A stretch of 64,000 nt of DNA, from the NCBI RefSeq assembly GCF_014197435.1, contig NZ_JACIFP010000001.1, positions 2,418,001-2,482,000 on the forward strand, written 5' to 3'. This stretch comes from Gordonia humi (GTDB lineage: Bacteria > Actinomycetota > Actinomycetes > Mycobacteriales > Mycobacteriaceae). The position numbers and the translations under genes were made by a program. This document shows, in pieces, positions 7,370 through 15,262 of this stretch. Each line of letters opens with the position of its first letter. Positions within the stretch are counted from its first letter, which is position 1. The notes under the pieces were generated by a model that was not told where the DNA came from, did no database searches, and saw only the letters and a list, made by a program, of their open reading frames with translations.

Positions 7370-8310
7370 GCGCCGCACTGCTGATCGCACCGTTGAAGAT
7401 GCTCGTCTCGGTGCTGGGCACCGGCGTCCTGCCGCCCGGTGCGACGACGGCACTGGCCGACGCCGAGTCGACGCTCGGCGCGGCCTCCGACGAGTCGAGC
7501 GGCACGGCCCGCGCCGTCCGGGCGGGGTGGTACGGCGACGGCGGTGACGCGGTCTCCGCGGTCGCCGCGGAGCTCGGGAACGCGGACACCGCGGCGGCCC
7601 GGTCCGGGGTGGACGTCGCATCCACGATCGAGACGGCCGCCGGACACGTGCGCACCGCGAACACGGCGTTGAACGCGCTCGTCGACTCGTTCGTCACCGC
7701 GGCCTCGGCGGTTCCGGCGGCTGCCACCCCCGCGGGTCTGGCAGTGCTGATCCCGCTGGCGCTCGACCACATCGCACGGGGTGTGCAGGTGATCCAGACC
7801 GCGCAGACGCAGCTCGACGCCGATACCGCCGCACTCGGGCGGCACCAGGCGCCCGCCGAGGTGGTCACCACGGAGGCGGGCGGACCGACCGCCGCGACGG
7901 CGGGTGCGGAAGGCGGTGTCGCGATCACCCTGCCCGACGGCTCGACGTCGTACGCGCCCAACGAGACGGCGGCCACGGCGGTCCGCGCGGCGCTCAGCGT
8001 ACGGGGCACCCCGTACGTGTGGGGCGGCACCACCACCGACGGCTTCGACTGCAGCGGTCTCACCCAGTGGGCCTACCACCAGGCGGGTGTCGATCTGCCA
8101 CGACTCGCGCAGGAGCAGGACACCGCCGGTGCGGCCGTCGCGCAGTCGGACCTCATGCCGGGCGACCTCGCCGTCTGGTCCGGCCACGTCGCCATGTACA
8201 TCGGCAACGGCCAGTACGTCGAGACCGGCGGCGATCCGGTGGGCGTCACCCCGCTGTACACGAACAACCCCGGCCAGTCGTTCGAGGGCTTCTACCGGCC
8301 GCGGACCTGA
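7366..8310 (+). CDS. NlpC/P60 peptidase with helical N-terminal region (ESX-linked cell-wall hydrolase candidate)
   Basis: 314-aa protein. The first 180 or so residues are Ala-rich helices of the kind found in ESX-secreted proteins (…GWYGDGGDAVSAVAAEL resembles a W-x-G turn). The C-terminal domain from about residue 213 is NlpC/P60: GTPYVWGG, catalytic Cys229 in FDCSGLTQWAY, His274 in GHVAMYIGNG, and Glu286 where the third polar residue usually lies. Such enzymes cut peptidoglycan stem peptides. No classical Sec signal peptide is visible, which fits export by a type VII system with the EspC-like neighbour. GTG 7366 overlaps the stop of that neighbour, and GGGAGGTG at 7353-7360 is its ribosome site. 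It ends 30 bp before upp. Confidence 0.85.
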   Translation: MSAALLIAPLKMLVSVLGTGVLPPGATTALADAESTLGAASDESSGTARAVRAGWYGDGGDAVSAVAAELGNADTAAARSGVDVASTIETAAGHVRTANTALNALVDSFVTAASAVPAAATPAGLAVLIPLALDHIARGVQVIQTAQTQLDADTAALGRHQAPAEVVTTEAGGPTAATAGAEGGVAITLPDGSTSYAPNETAATAVRAALSVRGTPYVWGGTTTDGFDCSGLTQWAYHQAGVDLPRLAQEQDTAGAAVAQSDLMPGDLAVWSGHVAMYIGNGQYVETGGDPVGVTPLYTNNPGQSFEGFYRPRT

Positions 8311-8328
8311 CGGCGTCGCGATCCCTCT

Positions 8329-8334
8329 TATACT
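8329..8334 (+). promoter_or_regulatory. -10 element for leaderless upp transcript
   Basis: TATACT lies so that a start point 7 nt after its last base falls on the A of the upp ATG (8341). No Shine-Dalgarno sequence is present, which fits a leaderless mRNA. Confidence 0.65.
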
Positions 8335-8340
8335 CTGCCC

Positions 8341-8991
8341 ATGACCTCGTCCAGTTCCGGCGACGCCCTCGACATCCACGTCGTCGACCACCCGTTGGCG
8401 CGAGCCTGGCTGACCGTCCTGCGCGATGAGGTCACCGACAACACGGCGTTCCGCAGCGCGCTCGCCCGCCTGAGCCGGATGCTCGTCTACGAGGCGTTCG
8501 CCGACGCGCCGGTCGACGAGGTCGACGTGCAGACGCCGGTCGGCGTCGCTCCGGGCGTGCGCGTTCGGACGCCACCGCTGTTCGTCCCGGTGCTGCGCGC
8601 CGGGCTCGGCATGCTCGACGCGGCGTTGGCGGTCCTGCCCGACGCACGGATCGGCTTCGTCGGCGTCGCCCGCGACGAGGAGACCGCACAGCCGGTCGAG
8701 TACCTCGCCTCGCTGCCGGAGGATCTGTCCGGGCAGCCGGTGTACGTTCTCGATCCGATGCTGGCGACGGGCGGGTCGCTGCTGCACACCCTCGACCTGC
8801 TCGCCGCTCGCGGGGCCACCGGGATGACCGCGGTGTGCGTCGTCGGCGCGCCGGAAGGCATTGCGGCACTGCGCGACAGCGATCACCGGGTGCGCCTGGT
8901 GATCGGCGCCGTCGACGACCGGCTCAACGAACGGAACTTCATCGTGCCCGGCCTCGGTGATGCGGGCGACCGACAGTACGGGCCGCGATAG
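8341..8991 (+). CDS. upp: Uracil phosphoribosyltransferase
   Basis: 216-aa enzyme that converts uracil and PRPP to UMP in pyrimidine salvage. The PRPP-binding loop is [12 protein letters not shown], preceded by the conserved [10 protein letters not shown] segment, and the C-terminal uracil-binding motif is [11 protein letters not shown]. Full family length. The start ATG 8341 is fixed by a -10 element that predicts a leaderless transcript. The DUF1275 membrane protein gene starts on the base right after the stop codon, so the two are probably co-transcribed. The position next to pmmB and punA matches the order remembered for M. tuberculosis. Confidence 0.96.
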   Translation: MTSSSSGDALDIHVVDHPLARAWLTVLRDEVTDNTAFRSALARLSRMLVYEAFADAPVDEVDVQTPVGVAPGVRVRTPPLFVPVLRAGLGMLDAALAVLPDARIGFVGVARDEETAQPVEYLASLPEDLSGQPVYVLDPMLATGGSLLHTLDLLAARGATGMTAVCVVGAPEGIAALRDSDHRVRLVIGAVDDRLNERNFIVPGLGDAGDRQYGPR

Positions 8992-9651
8992 ATGCAGAAC
9001 GTCCGGCGCCGCGAGTGGCTCCTCGCGGTGATCCTCTCCGCGGTCGCGGGCGGGCTCGACGCGATCGGCTTCCTCGATCTCGGCGGCTACTTCGTCTCGT
9101 TCATGAGCGGCAACACCACGCGGATGTCGGCCGAGACCGTCGAAGTCGGCTGGGCTGTGGCCTGGCATGCGGTCGGCCTGGTCGGTCTGTTCTTCGTCGG
9201 CGCGGTGATCGGTTCGATGATCGCGCACATCGGCGACGGGCGAGTCACCGTCATGGCGGCGTCGACGGCCCTGGTGGGGGTGTCGGCCGTCGGAACGCTC
9301 ATCGACGCGTTGCCGTTCCCCGCGGTGTTGGGGGTCGCTGTCGCGATGGGAGTTCTGAATTCGACGTTCCTGCGCGACGGAGAGGTGTCCATCGGCGTCA
9401 CGTACATGACCGGCACCCTGGTCAAGGCGGCGCAGAGGTTCGGCATGGCGTTGATGGGCGGTCCGCGGTGGGTGTGGGTCCGCTATCTGAGTCTGTGGGC
9501 GGCACTGGCCGCCGGGTCGTTGCTCGGCGCCTGGGCGTACTCGGCGTGGCAGATCGCGTCGTTGTGGGCGGTGTTCGCGGTACTGGTGATCACGACGGCC
9601 GCGACGTGGTGGTCGCGGCGCGCGCAACCGGCTCAGCTCACCCAGGCCTGA
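8992..9651 (+). CDS. DUF1275 (YoaK-like) membrane protein
   Basis: 219-aa integral membrane protein with about six hydrophobic helices. The DUF1275 signature is plain: SAVAGGLDAIGFLDLGGYFVSFMSGNTT at the N-terminus and VTYMTGTLVKAAQRF in the middle. The function of the family is not established; transport has been proposed. The ATG directly follows the upp stop (TAGATG), so its translation probably depends on upp ribosomes. The 3' end overlaps the convergent gene on the other strand by 19 bp (9633-9651). Confidence 0.9.
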   Translation: MQNVRRREWLLAVILSAVAGGLDAIGFLDLGGYFVSFMSGNTTRMSAETVEVGWAVAWHAVGLVGLFFVGAVIGSMIAHIGDGRVTVMAASTALVGVSAVGTLIDALPFPAVLGVAVAMGVLNSTFLRDGEVSIGVTYMTGTLVKAAQRFGMALMGGPRWVWVRYLSLWAALAAGSLLGAWAYSAWQIASLWAVFAVLVITTAATWWSRRAQPAQLTQA

Positions 9652-10235
9652 ATCATCGACTCGACATGCGGGGTGCCGTCGGGTTCGGTGATGACGAGCG
9701 TCGACGTGCTCACCTGGTAGGTGGTGCCGTCGTTCTCGGCGGTGAACGTGCCGCCGCTGCGCACCGGGTAACCGATCTCGATGGATCCGCCGTCGGCCGC
9801 CCCCTTGTAGTAATAGCGGCCGGTCTGCGATCCCACCTGACAGATCACGACCTGGGAGCGGTCGGTGTAACCGACGAACACGGCGGCGTCGTCGCCGTTG
9901 CACGACGCGGCCGAATCGATGAAGCCCTGCCAGTTCGCACCCGACACGTCCGGCGACGAATGCGAGGTGGTCGGCGGCGCCTGCGTCGTCGTCGGCCGGT
10001 CGGCGGTCTGCGACGGCGTCTCGGTGACGGTGACCGTCGAACCGGGTGACGAGGTCTCCGACGGAGAGGTCGACGCGGCGACGTCGGTCGTGTCGTTCGA
10101 GTTCGAGTTCGCGTAGACGATCGCCCCGACGGTTCCGCCGATCAGGACCAGCACGCCGGCGACGATCGCGACGATCACGGCCGGTGAGCCCAGCGGGGAA
10201 CGCCGCGGTGGTTGCGGCGGCATCGGATAGGTCAT
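9633..10235 (-). CDS. Membrane-anchored hypothetical protein
   Basis: 200-aa protein not recognised as a named family. It starts with a Pro-rich cytoplasmic segment (MTYPMPPQPPRRSPLG), has one membrane helix at about residues 18-42 (AVIVAIVAGVLVLIGGTVGAI), then a Ser/Thr-rich linker to about residue 95 and a folded outer domain of about 100 residues with two cysteines (SCNGDD, VICQVG) that may form a disulfide. The layout is typical of actinobacterial cell-envelope proteins facing outward. Its start overlaps the pmmB stop by 4 nt (ATGA), so it is coupled to punA-pmmB. The 3' end overlaps the DUF1275 gene on the opposite strand. Confidence 0.85.
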   Translation of the reverse strand: MTYPMPPQPPRRSPLGSPAVIVAIVAGVLVLIGGTVGAIVYANSNSNDTTDVAASTSPSETSSPGSTVTVTETPSQTADRPTTTQAPPTTSHSSPDVSGANWQGFIDSAASCNGDDAAVFVGYTDRSQVVICQVGSQTGRYYYKGAADGGSIEIGYPVRSGGTFTAENDGTTYQVSTSTLVITEPDGTPHVESMIQAWVS

Positions 10236-11782
10236 CGGTGGTCCTCCATGGGGTACGTCGCGATCTGTTCCAGTGCGTGTGCGAGGTCCCCCGACGACTG
10301 TTCGCGCTGTAGCCCCAGGCTAGCGCCTGCCCACGGTCGGGTCAGCTGACCGTAGATCTTGAGTTTCGGCTCGGTGCCGCTCGACCGGACGAAGATGCGG
10401 AGAGCCTCCTCTCCGTCGGTCGAGCCCTGTTCGCCGGTCGAGTGCGGTCGAGACCCCGTCAGCTCGATTCCGTCGGTCGCGAGCGCATCGTGGCGGTCCG
10501 CGTAGTCGGCGACGGTGACCGGGAATCCGGCGACCTCGCCGGGCGGGGACTGCCGCAGCGCGGTCAGGAACGCGGTGATGCGCGCCGGATCGTCGAATCG
10601 GAGCGATCGCTGAGCGGTGACGTAGACACCGCGCCGTCGGGCGAGTGCGTCGAGTGCGGCGCCGATGCCGCCGCGCCCGGCCCACGACCGGGCGATCAGC
10701 GCGCACGCCACGGCGGCGCTGATCCCGTCCTTGTCGCGGACGGCGTCCGGGTCCACACAGTGCCCGAGGGCCTCCTCGTAGGCGTAGACGAGGGGTTCGC
10801 CCGCGCGGACCAGCCATTTGAAGCCGGTGAGGGTGCGCCGGGCGTCGGCGCCGCGCGCGCGGGCGTCGTCGTGCATGAGAGTGCCGGAGACGATCGAGCT
10901 CGCTACGACGGGCGGCGGATCGGCGGGTGCGTCGGTCAGGATCGCCTCGCCGAGAAGCGCGCCGGTCTCGTCGCCGGTCAGCATCCGCCAATCGTCGCCG
11001 TCGCGGATGCCGATCGCGCACCGGTCGGCGTCGGGGTCGAGGGCTATCGCGAGGTCGGCGTTCACGCGGCGCGCGGTGGCGAGCAGCAGATCGGTGGCCC
11101 CGGGCTCCTCCGGGTTCGGAAAGGCGACGGTGGGGAAGTCGGGGTCGGCCTCCTGCTGCCGCGGCACGGGGTGCACGTCGGGAAAGCCGGTGCGGTGCAA
11201 CGCGTCCACGACGAGGGGGCCGCCGACGCCGTGCATGGCGGTCACCGCGATGCGAACGGGTGCCCCGTCGGTCTCGGGGAACCGTACGGCGATCCGGTCG
11301 AGGTAGTCGTCGCGGATGCGGCGGGCGCGGGCGTCGGAGCCCACCGGCGTGCGGGCGACGTCGTCGGCGGCGGCGGAGATCGCGGCCTCGATCTCCCGGT
11401 CGGCCGGACCGATGAGCTGTGCTCCGCCGGCCAGATAGACCTTGTAGCCGTTGTCGCCGGCCGGATTGTGCGAGGCCGTCACCATGACTCCGGCGACCGC
11501 GTCGAGGGCGCGACAGGCGAACGCCACGAGCGGCGTCGGTCCGGGATCGGGCAGGGCGACGACATCGAAACCCGCGGCGGCGAGCACTTCGCGCGTGGCC
11601 GCGGCGAAGTCGTCGGAGCCGTGGCGCGCGTCCCGCCCGACGACGACGGTCCCGCCCGCGTACCCGTGTGCACCGAGCCAAGCGGCCAGACCCGCCGTCG
11701 CGCGGGTCACCGTGGCGACGTTCATGCCGTCCGGGCCCTCGCGGACCGGTCCGCGCAGTCCGGCGGTGCCGAAGGCGAGCAT
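10232..11782 (-). CDS. pmmB: Phosphomannomutase / phosphoglucomutase family (PmmB)
   Basis: 516-aa alpha-D-phosphohexomutase that interconverts hexose or pentose 1- and 6(5)-phosphates. Visible motifs are GTAGLRG at the N-terminus, the active-site serine loop TASHNPAGDNGYKVY, the metal-binding DPDADR, the sugar-binding EEALG and the phosphate-binding FVRSSGTEPKLKIYG. The start ATG 11782 overlaps the punA stop (TGATG). There is no in-frame ATG or GTG upstream, so the roughly 30-50 residue N-terminal extension common in relatives is absent here. Next to punA, it may act on ribose 1-phosphate or deoxyribose 1-phosphate from nucleoside cleavage as well as on hexose phosphates; this is inference. 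Confidence 0.92.
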   Translation of the reverse strand: MLAFGTAGLRGPVREGPDGMNVATVTRATAGLAAWLGAHGYAGGTVVVGRDARHGSDDFAAATREVLAAAGFDVVALPDPGPTPLVAFACRALDAVAGVMVTASHNPAGDNGYKVYLAGGAQLIGPADREIEAAISAAADDVARTPVGSDARARRIRDDYLDRIAVRFPETDGAPVRIAVTAMHGVGGPLVVDALHRTGFPDVHPVPRQQEADPDFPTVAFPNPEEPGATDLLLATARRVNADLAIALDPDADRCAIGIRDGDDWRMLTGDETGALLGEAILTDAPADPPPVVASSIVSGTLMHDDARARGADARRTLTGFKWLVRAGEPLVYAYEEALGHCVDPDAVRDKDGISAAVACALIARSWAGRGGIGAALDALARRRGVYVTAQRSLRFDDPARITAFLTALRQSPPGEVAGFPVTVADYADRHDALATDGIELTGSRPHSTGEQGSTDGEEALRIFVRSSGTEPKLKIYGQLTRPWAGASLGLQREQSSGDLAHALEQIATYPMEDHR

Positions 11783-12588
11783 CAGGCGATCTCGCCGATC
11801 ACCGCGGCCAGCAGCCGGCCCATGCGGGTAGCGGATTCGCGGCCGACGGCCAGCACCTCCGCGTGGTCGAGCGCTTCACCGGTGATGCCCGCGGCGAGGT
11901 TGGTGACCAGCGACAACCCGAGGACGTCCAGTCCGGCGGCGCGCGCGGCGATCGTCTCGTGGACAGTCGACATGCCGACCAGGTCGGCCCCGATCACACC
12001 CAGCATCCTGATCTCGGCCGGAGTCTCGTACTGCGGTCCGGGCAGACCGGCGTACACGCCGTCGTCGAGCGTCGGATCGACGCGGCGCGCGGCTCGCCGC
12101 AGCGCGGGGGAGTACGCGTCGACCATGTTCACGAAGTGCGCCCCGCGCAGCGGCGAACGACCGGTGAGATTGATCTGATCGCTGATGAGCACCGGCTGTC
12201 CGACACTCATGCCCGGCCGGATGCCGCCGGCCGCGTTCGTCACCACGACGGTGCGCGCACCCGCCGCGGCCGCCGTGCGGATCGGATGGACGACGCGTGC
12301 CAGATCGTGCCCCTCGTAGGCGTGGATGCGGCCGAGCAACACCAGGACGCGGGCGTCGCCGATGCGGATCGACTGCACGGTGCCCGCGTGGCCCTGCGCC
12401 GACGGCGGGGCGAAGCCGGGAATTCCGGCCATCGCGAGTTCGGCGGTCGGCGCTCCGATCGCGGCCGCCGCCGGTGCCCACCCCGATCCGAGGACGACGG
12501 CGACATCGTGGCTGGGACAGGCGGTTTCGGCGGCAATGGTCGCGGCGGCGGCGCGTGCGGCGGCATCGGGGTCGACGGTCGGATCCAT
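11782..12588 (-). CDS. punA: Purine nucleoside phosphorylase
   Basis: 268-aa trimeric-type purine nucleoside phosphorylase, which splits inosine or guanosine with phosphate to base plus ribose 1-phosphate. Motifs are [60 protein letters not shown] and LVTNLAAGI. Full length for the family. ATG 12588 lies 29 bp from the divergent enoyl-CoA hydratase start. The stop overlaps the start of pmmB (TGATG), so phosphorylase, mutase and the membrane protein form a translationally coupled operon for nucleoside salvage. Confidence 0.95.
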   Translation of the reverse strand: MDPTVDPDAAARAAAATIAAETACPSHDVAVVLGSGWAPAAAAIGAPTAELAMAGIPGFAPPSAQGHAGTVQSIRIGDARVLVLLGRIHAYEGHDLARVVHPIRTAAAAGARTVVVTNAAGGIRPGMSVGQPVLISDQINLTGRSPLRGAHFVNMVDAYSPALRRAARRVDPTLDDGVYAGLPGPQYETPAEIRMLGVIGADLVGMSTVHETIAARAAGLDVLGLSLVTNLAAGITGEALDHAEVLAVGRESATRMGRLLAAVIGEIA

Positions 12589-12598
12589 GGGTCCACCC

Positions 12599-12609
12599 TA
12601 AGATAAGCT
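12599..12609 (+). promoter_or_regulatory. Overlapping -10 hexamers for enoyl-CoA hydratase gene
   Basis: TAAGAT (12599-12604) and TAAGCT (12604-12609) both fit TANNNT and predict transcripts starting about 2-7 nt before ATG 12618. With only 29 bp between divergent starts, the message is leaderless or nearly so. Confidence 0.45.
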
Positions 12610-12617
12610 TTTCAGCT

Positions 12618-13313
12618 ATGCCGTACTTGAAGCTGACCGACGACGCAGCCGAGCTCTACCTGGGCACCGAAGGCGTCGAACTGGACGAGGCCAATCCGGA
12701 GAATCGCTTTCAGCAGGCGTGGCTCGAACAGGTCACCGGGCTGATCGACGAGGCGATCGCCGCCCGGAAGCCGCTCATCGTCTCGGCGACCGGCAAGTTC
12801 TTCTCCAACGGACTCGACACCGACTACGTGTTCGCCAACGCCGGGGCGCTGCCCGCCTACCTCGACTCGGTGCACCAGCTGTACGCGAAGGTGCTGACCG
12901 TTCCGGCGCCGGTGATCGTCGCCGTCAACGGTCACGCGTTCGGTGCGGGCGCGATGCTCGCACTGTGTGCGGACCACCGCGTCATGCGCTCGGACCGCGG
13001 GTTCTTCTCGCTGCCCGAGGCCGCACTGAACATGCCGTTCACCCGTGGCATGGCCGCACTCGTGCGCACCCGCATGCCCGACGCCTCTGCGACGGAGGCC
13101 ATGCTCACCTCCCGTCGTTACGGCGGCGCCGACGCGGTGGCCGCGGGCATCGTCGACGAGGCCGTGGCCGCCGACGCGCTGCTCGAGCGGGCCCGCGACG
13201 TGGCTCGTGAACGTGCGTCGCTGGTCGGCGACAACCAGGCCGCGATCAAGCGCGGACTGCGTCTGCCCCTGCTGGAGGACTTGAACACGCCGACTCCGGT
13301 CACACTTCTCTGA
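12618..13313 (+). CDS. Enoyl-CoA hydratase/isomerase family protein
   Basis: 231-aa crotonase-fold protein. The oxyanion-hole segment is SATGKFFSNGLDTDYVF and the second loop is VAVNGHAFGAGAMLALCADHRVM. It is short and lacks one of the two glutamates of classical enoyl-CoA hydratases at the usual place (SLPEAALNMPF retains Glu), so isomerase or another crotonase activity is possible. ATG 12618 is fixed by the promoter position. The stop overlaps the start of the M20 amidohydrolase (TGATG), an unusual partner. It is divergent from punA. Confidence 0.88.
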   Translation: MPYLKLTDDAAELYLGTEGVELDEANPENRFQQAWLEQVTGLIDEAIAARKPLIVSATGKFFSNGLDTDYVFANAGALPAYLDSVHQLYAKVLTVPAPVIVAVNGHAFGAGAMLALCADHRVMRSDRGFFSLPEAALNMPFTRGMAALVRTRMPDASATEAMLTSRRYGGADAVAAGIVDEAVAADALLERARDVARERASLVGDNQAAIKRGLRLPLLEDLNTPTPVTLL

Positions 13314-14476
13314 TGCTGCCCGTCATCGCCGAGTGGCTCGAGGCGAACACCGATCGCGTCATCGGCTGGCGACGGGAACTGCACGCGTTCCCCGAACTGT
13401 CGAAGGCGGAGACCAAGACGACGGCGACCGTCGTTCGCATCCTCACCGAGGCGGGGCTGTCGCCGCAGGTGCTGCCGAAGGGCACCGGCGTGGTGTGCGA
13501 TCTCGGGCCGACCGACAAGCCGCGGATCGGTCTGCGGGCCGACCTCGACGGACTCCCGGTGCCCGAGCAGACGGGGCTGCCGTTCGCCTCGCGCAACGAG
13601 GGCGTCTCTCACTCGTGCGGCCACGACGCGCATTCGGCGATCCTGCTCGGGGTCGGGACGATGCTCGCCGAGATCGATCGGGACCAGGGGCTGCCGGTCG
13701 GTGTGCGCCTGCTGTTCCAGGCGGCCGAAGAGGTCATGCCCGGCGGCGCCCTGGACGCGATCGACGCGGGCGTCACCGACGGCCTGAATCGGATCTTCGC
13801 GCTGCACTGCGAGCCCCATCTGCGGGCAGGCACCGTCGGCCTGCGCGTGGGGCCGCTGACGTCGGCGGCCGACCGCGTCGAAGTGCACCTGCACGGTCCG
13901 GGCGGGCACAGCTCGCGACCGCATCTGACCAGTGACCTCGTGTATGCGATGGGTGCGATCGTCACCGGGCTGCCCGGCATCCTGTCCCGTCGGATCGACC
14001 CGCGGTCGGGGACCGTCGCGACCTGGGGAGCCATCCACTCCGGTGACGCACCGAACGCCATCCCGCAGGAGGGACGCATGCGCGGCACCGTCCGCACCGG
14101 CGACCATGAGACGTGGCAGCAGCTGGAACCGTTGGTGCGCAGCGTGATCGGCGAGATCGCCGCACCGCTCGGTGTCTCGGCCGACATCACCTACTTTCGC
14201 GGTGTGCCGCCGGTGGTCAACGACGCCGACTCCATCGCGATGCTGCGCCGCAGCGTCGAGGCCCTCGGCCCGGGCTCGGAGGTCGACACCCCGCAGTCGG
14301 CGGGCGGCGAGGACTTCGCCTGGTACCTCGAGCGCGTCCCGGGCGCGATGGCGCGGTTGGGCGTGTGGAGCGGCGAGGGGCCGATGTGCGATCTCCACCA
14401 GCCCAACTTCGACATCGACGAGCGGGCGCTGAACACCGGCATCGCCACACTCGCCGGAGTGGTCCTCGATTCCTGA
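13313..14476 (+). CDS. M20-family amidohydrolase (AmiA/AmiB-like)
   Basis: 387-aa metal-dependent amidohydrolase of the M20D/IAA-amino-acid hydrolase type, which removes an acyl or aminoacyl group from an amide. Metal and catalytic motifs are RRELHAFPELS, LRADLDGLPV, HSCGHDAHSA, the AAEEVMPGGA glutamates, ALHCEPHL, GPGGHSSRPH and the C-terminal GGEDFAWYL. The ATG overlaps the enoyl-CoA hydratase stop. It corresponds in order to the amiA1/amiB1 pair of M. tuberculosis, of which only one copy is present here. Substrate unknown. Confidence 0.9.
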   Translation: MLPVIAEWLEANTDRVIGWRRELHAFPELSKAETKTTATVVRILTEAGLSPQVLPKGTGVVCDLGPTDKPRIGLRADLDGLPVPEQTGLPFASRNEGVSHSCGHDAHSAILLGVGTMLAEIDRDQGLPVGVRLLFQAAEEVMPGGALDAIDAGVTDGLNRIFALHCEPHLRAGTVGLRVGPLTSAADRVEVHLHGPGGHSSRPHLTSDLVYAMGAIVTGLPGILSRRIDPRSGTVATWGAIHSGDAPNAIPQEGRMRGTVRTGDHETWQQLEPLVRSVIGEIAAPLGVSADITYFRGVPPVVNDADSIAMLRRSVEALGPGSEVDTPQSAGGEDFAWYLERVPGAMARLGVWSGEGPMCDLHQPNFDIDERALNTGIATLAGVVLDS

Positions 14477-14674
14477 CACCGTCGACGGCCCAGCGGTCCG
14501 GACCCTGCTCCCACTGGTAGAGGACCTGCCTGCAGGTCGGTCGCAGCACCCGATGGCCCGGGGGCGTTCGCGGTGAGATCGCGGAGTCGGTCGCACTCGT
14601 ACGCCGTCGATCCACACCTGGGGAGTGATCTGCGGGTTCGGCGTCGCCAGCCGACGACGGATCTGCCCGCCCGA
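14477..14674. other. Convergent spacer, possible gene remnant
   Basis: This 198-bp gap lies between the convergent amidohydrolase and GGCT-like genes. No intact gene is supported. On the minus strand two short stretches in different frames look protein-like: TPQVWIDGVRVRPTP (about 14589-14633) and RQVLYQWEQGPDRWAVDGV (about 14480-14536). They could be a frameshifted remnant, or chance reading of GC-rich DNA. Confidence 0.35.
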
Positions 14675-15163
14675 TCAGTCGTCGTCGAGCGGGGCGTCCG
14701 GGCCCGGTCCCACGTTGCGGGCCTCGTGCAGGCGCAGGCGTTCGACGTAGTCGGCCGGTGCGCCCGCCACCTCGGCGGCGTCTGCCATCACGCCCAGATA
14801 GCGAGCCGACGGCAGACCGCCCTCATAGCCGTCGATGACGTACAGCCAGGCGAGGACCGGGCCGTCGGCGGTGTCGACCCGTGCGCGGACCTTGCGATGC
14901 ACGCCGAGATCGGTGCCCTCCCACTGATCGAGGTTCTTCTCGTCCTCGGGCGGCACGTCGTACAGCACCACGAAGACGCAGGCGGACGGGTCGTCGCGAT
15001 CCTCGGTGACCGTCGCGAGCGAACCCTCCCAGCCGATGTCGTCGCCGGCGAAGGTCAACCGCCATCCGTTCAGCCACCCCGTGGACGACATGGGGGAGTG
15101 CGGTGCCCGCTGCAACATCTGCGCGGGATCCATGTTCGAAGCGTAGGCGGCGTAGATCGGCAC
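14675..15163 (-). CDS. Gamma-glutamylcyclotransferase-like (AIG2/GGCT) protein
   Basis: 162-aa protein of the GGCT-like fold. The N-terminal MPIYAAYASNMDPAQML corresponds to the YGSN substrate-binding loop, followed by GWRLTFAGDDIGWEGSLATV and a C-terminal YLGVMADAAEVAGAPADYVERL segment common in actinobacterial members. Such proteins may release pyroglutamate from gamma-glutamyl compounds, but activity of this subgroup is unproven. It starts at GTG 15163. It is divergent from lpdA, 99 bp away. The same neighbour pair occurs in mycobacteria as Rv3304/Rv3303c (from memory). Confidence 0.85.
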   Translation of the reverse strand: MPIYAAYASNMDPAQMLQRAPHSPMSSTGWLNGWRLTFAGDDIGWEGSLATVTEDRDDPSACVFVVLYDVPPEDEKNLDQWEGTDLGVHRKVRARVDTADGPVLAWLYVIDGYEGGLPSARYLGVMADAAEVAGAPADYVERLRLHEARNVGPGPDAPLDDD

Positions 15164-15262
15164 GCGACCAAGCCTATGCGCTCACGCGATGCGGCGGAAC
15201 CGTGACCCGGCTAAGTTTGTATGGTCAGCCCCCGAACTCGTCAGTAACAGGAGAGTGCCACT

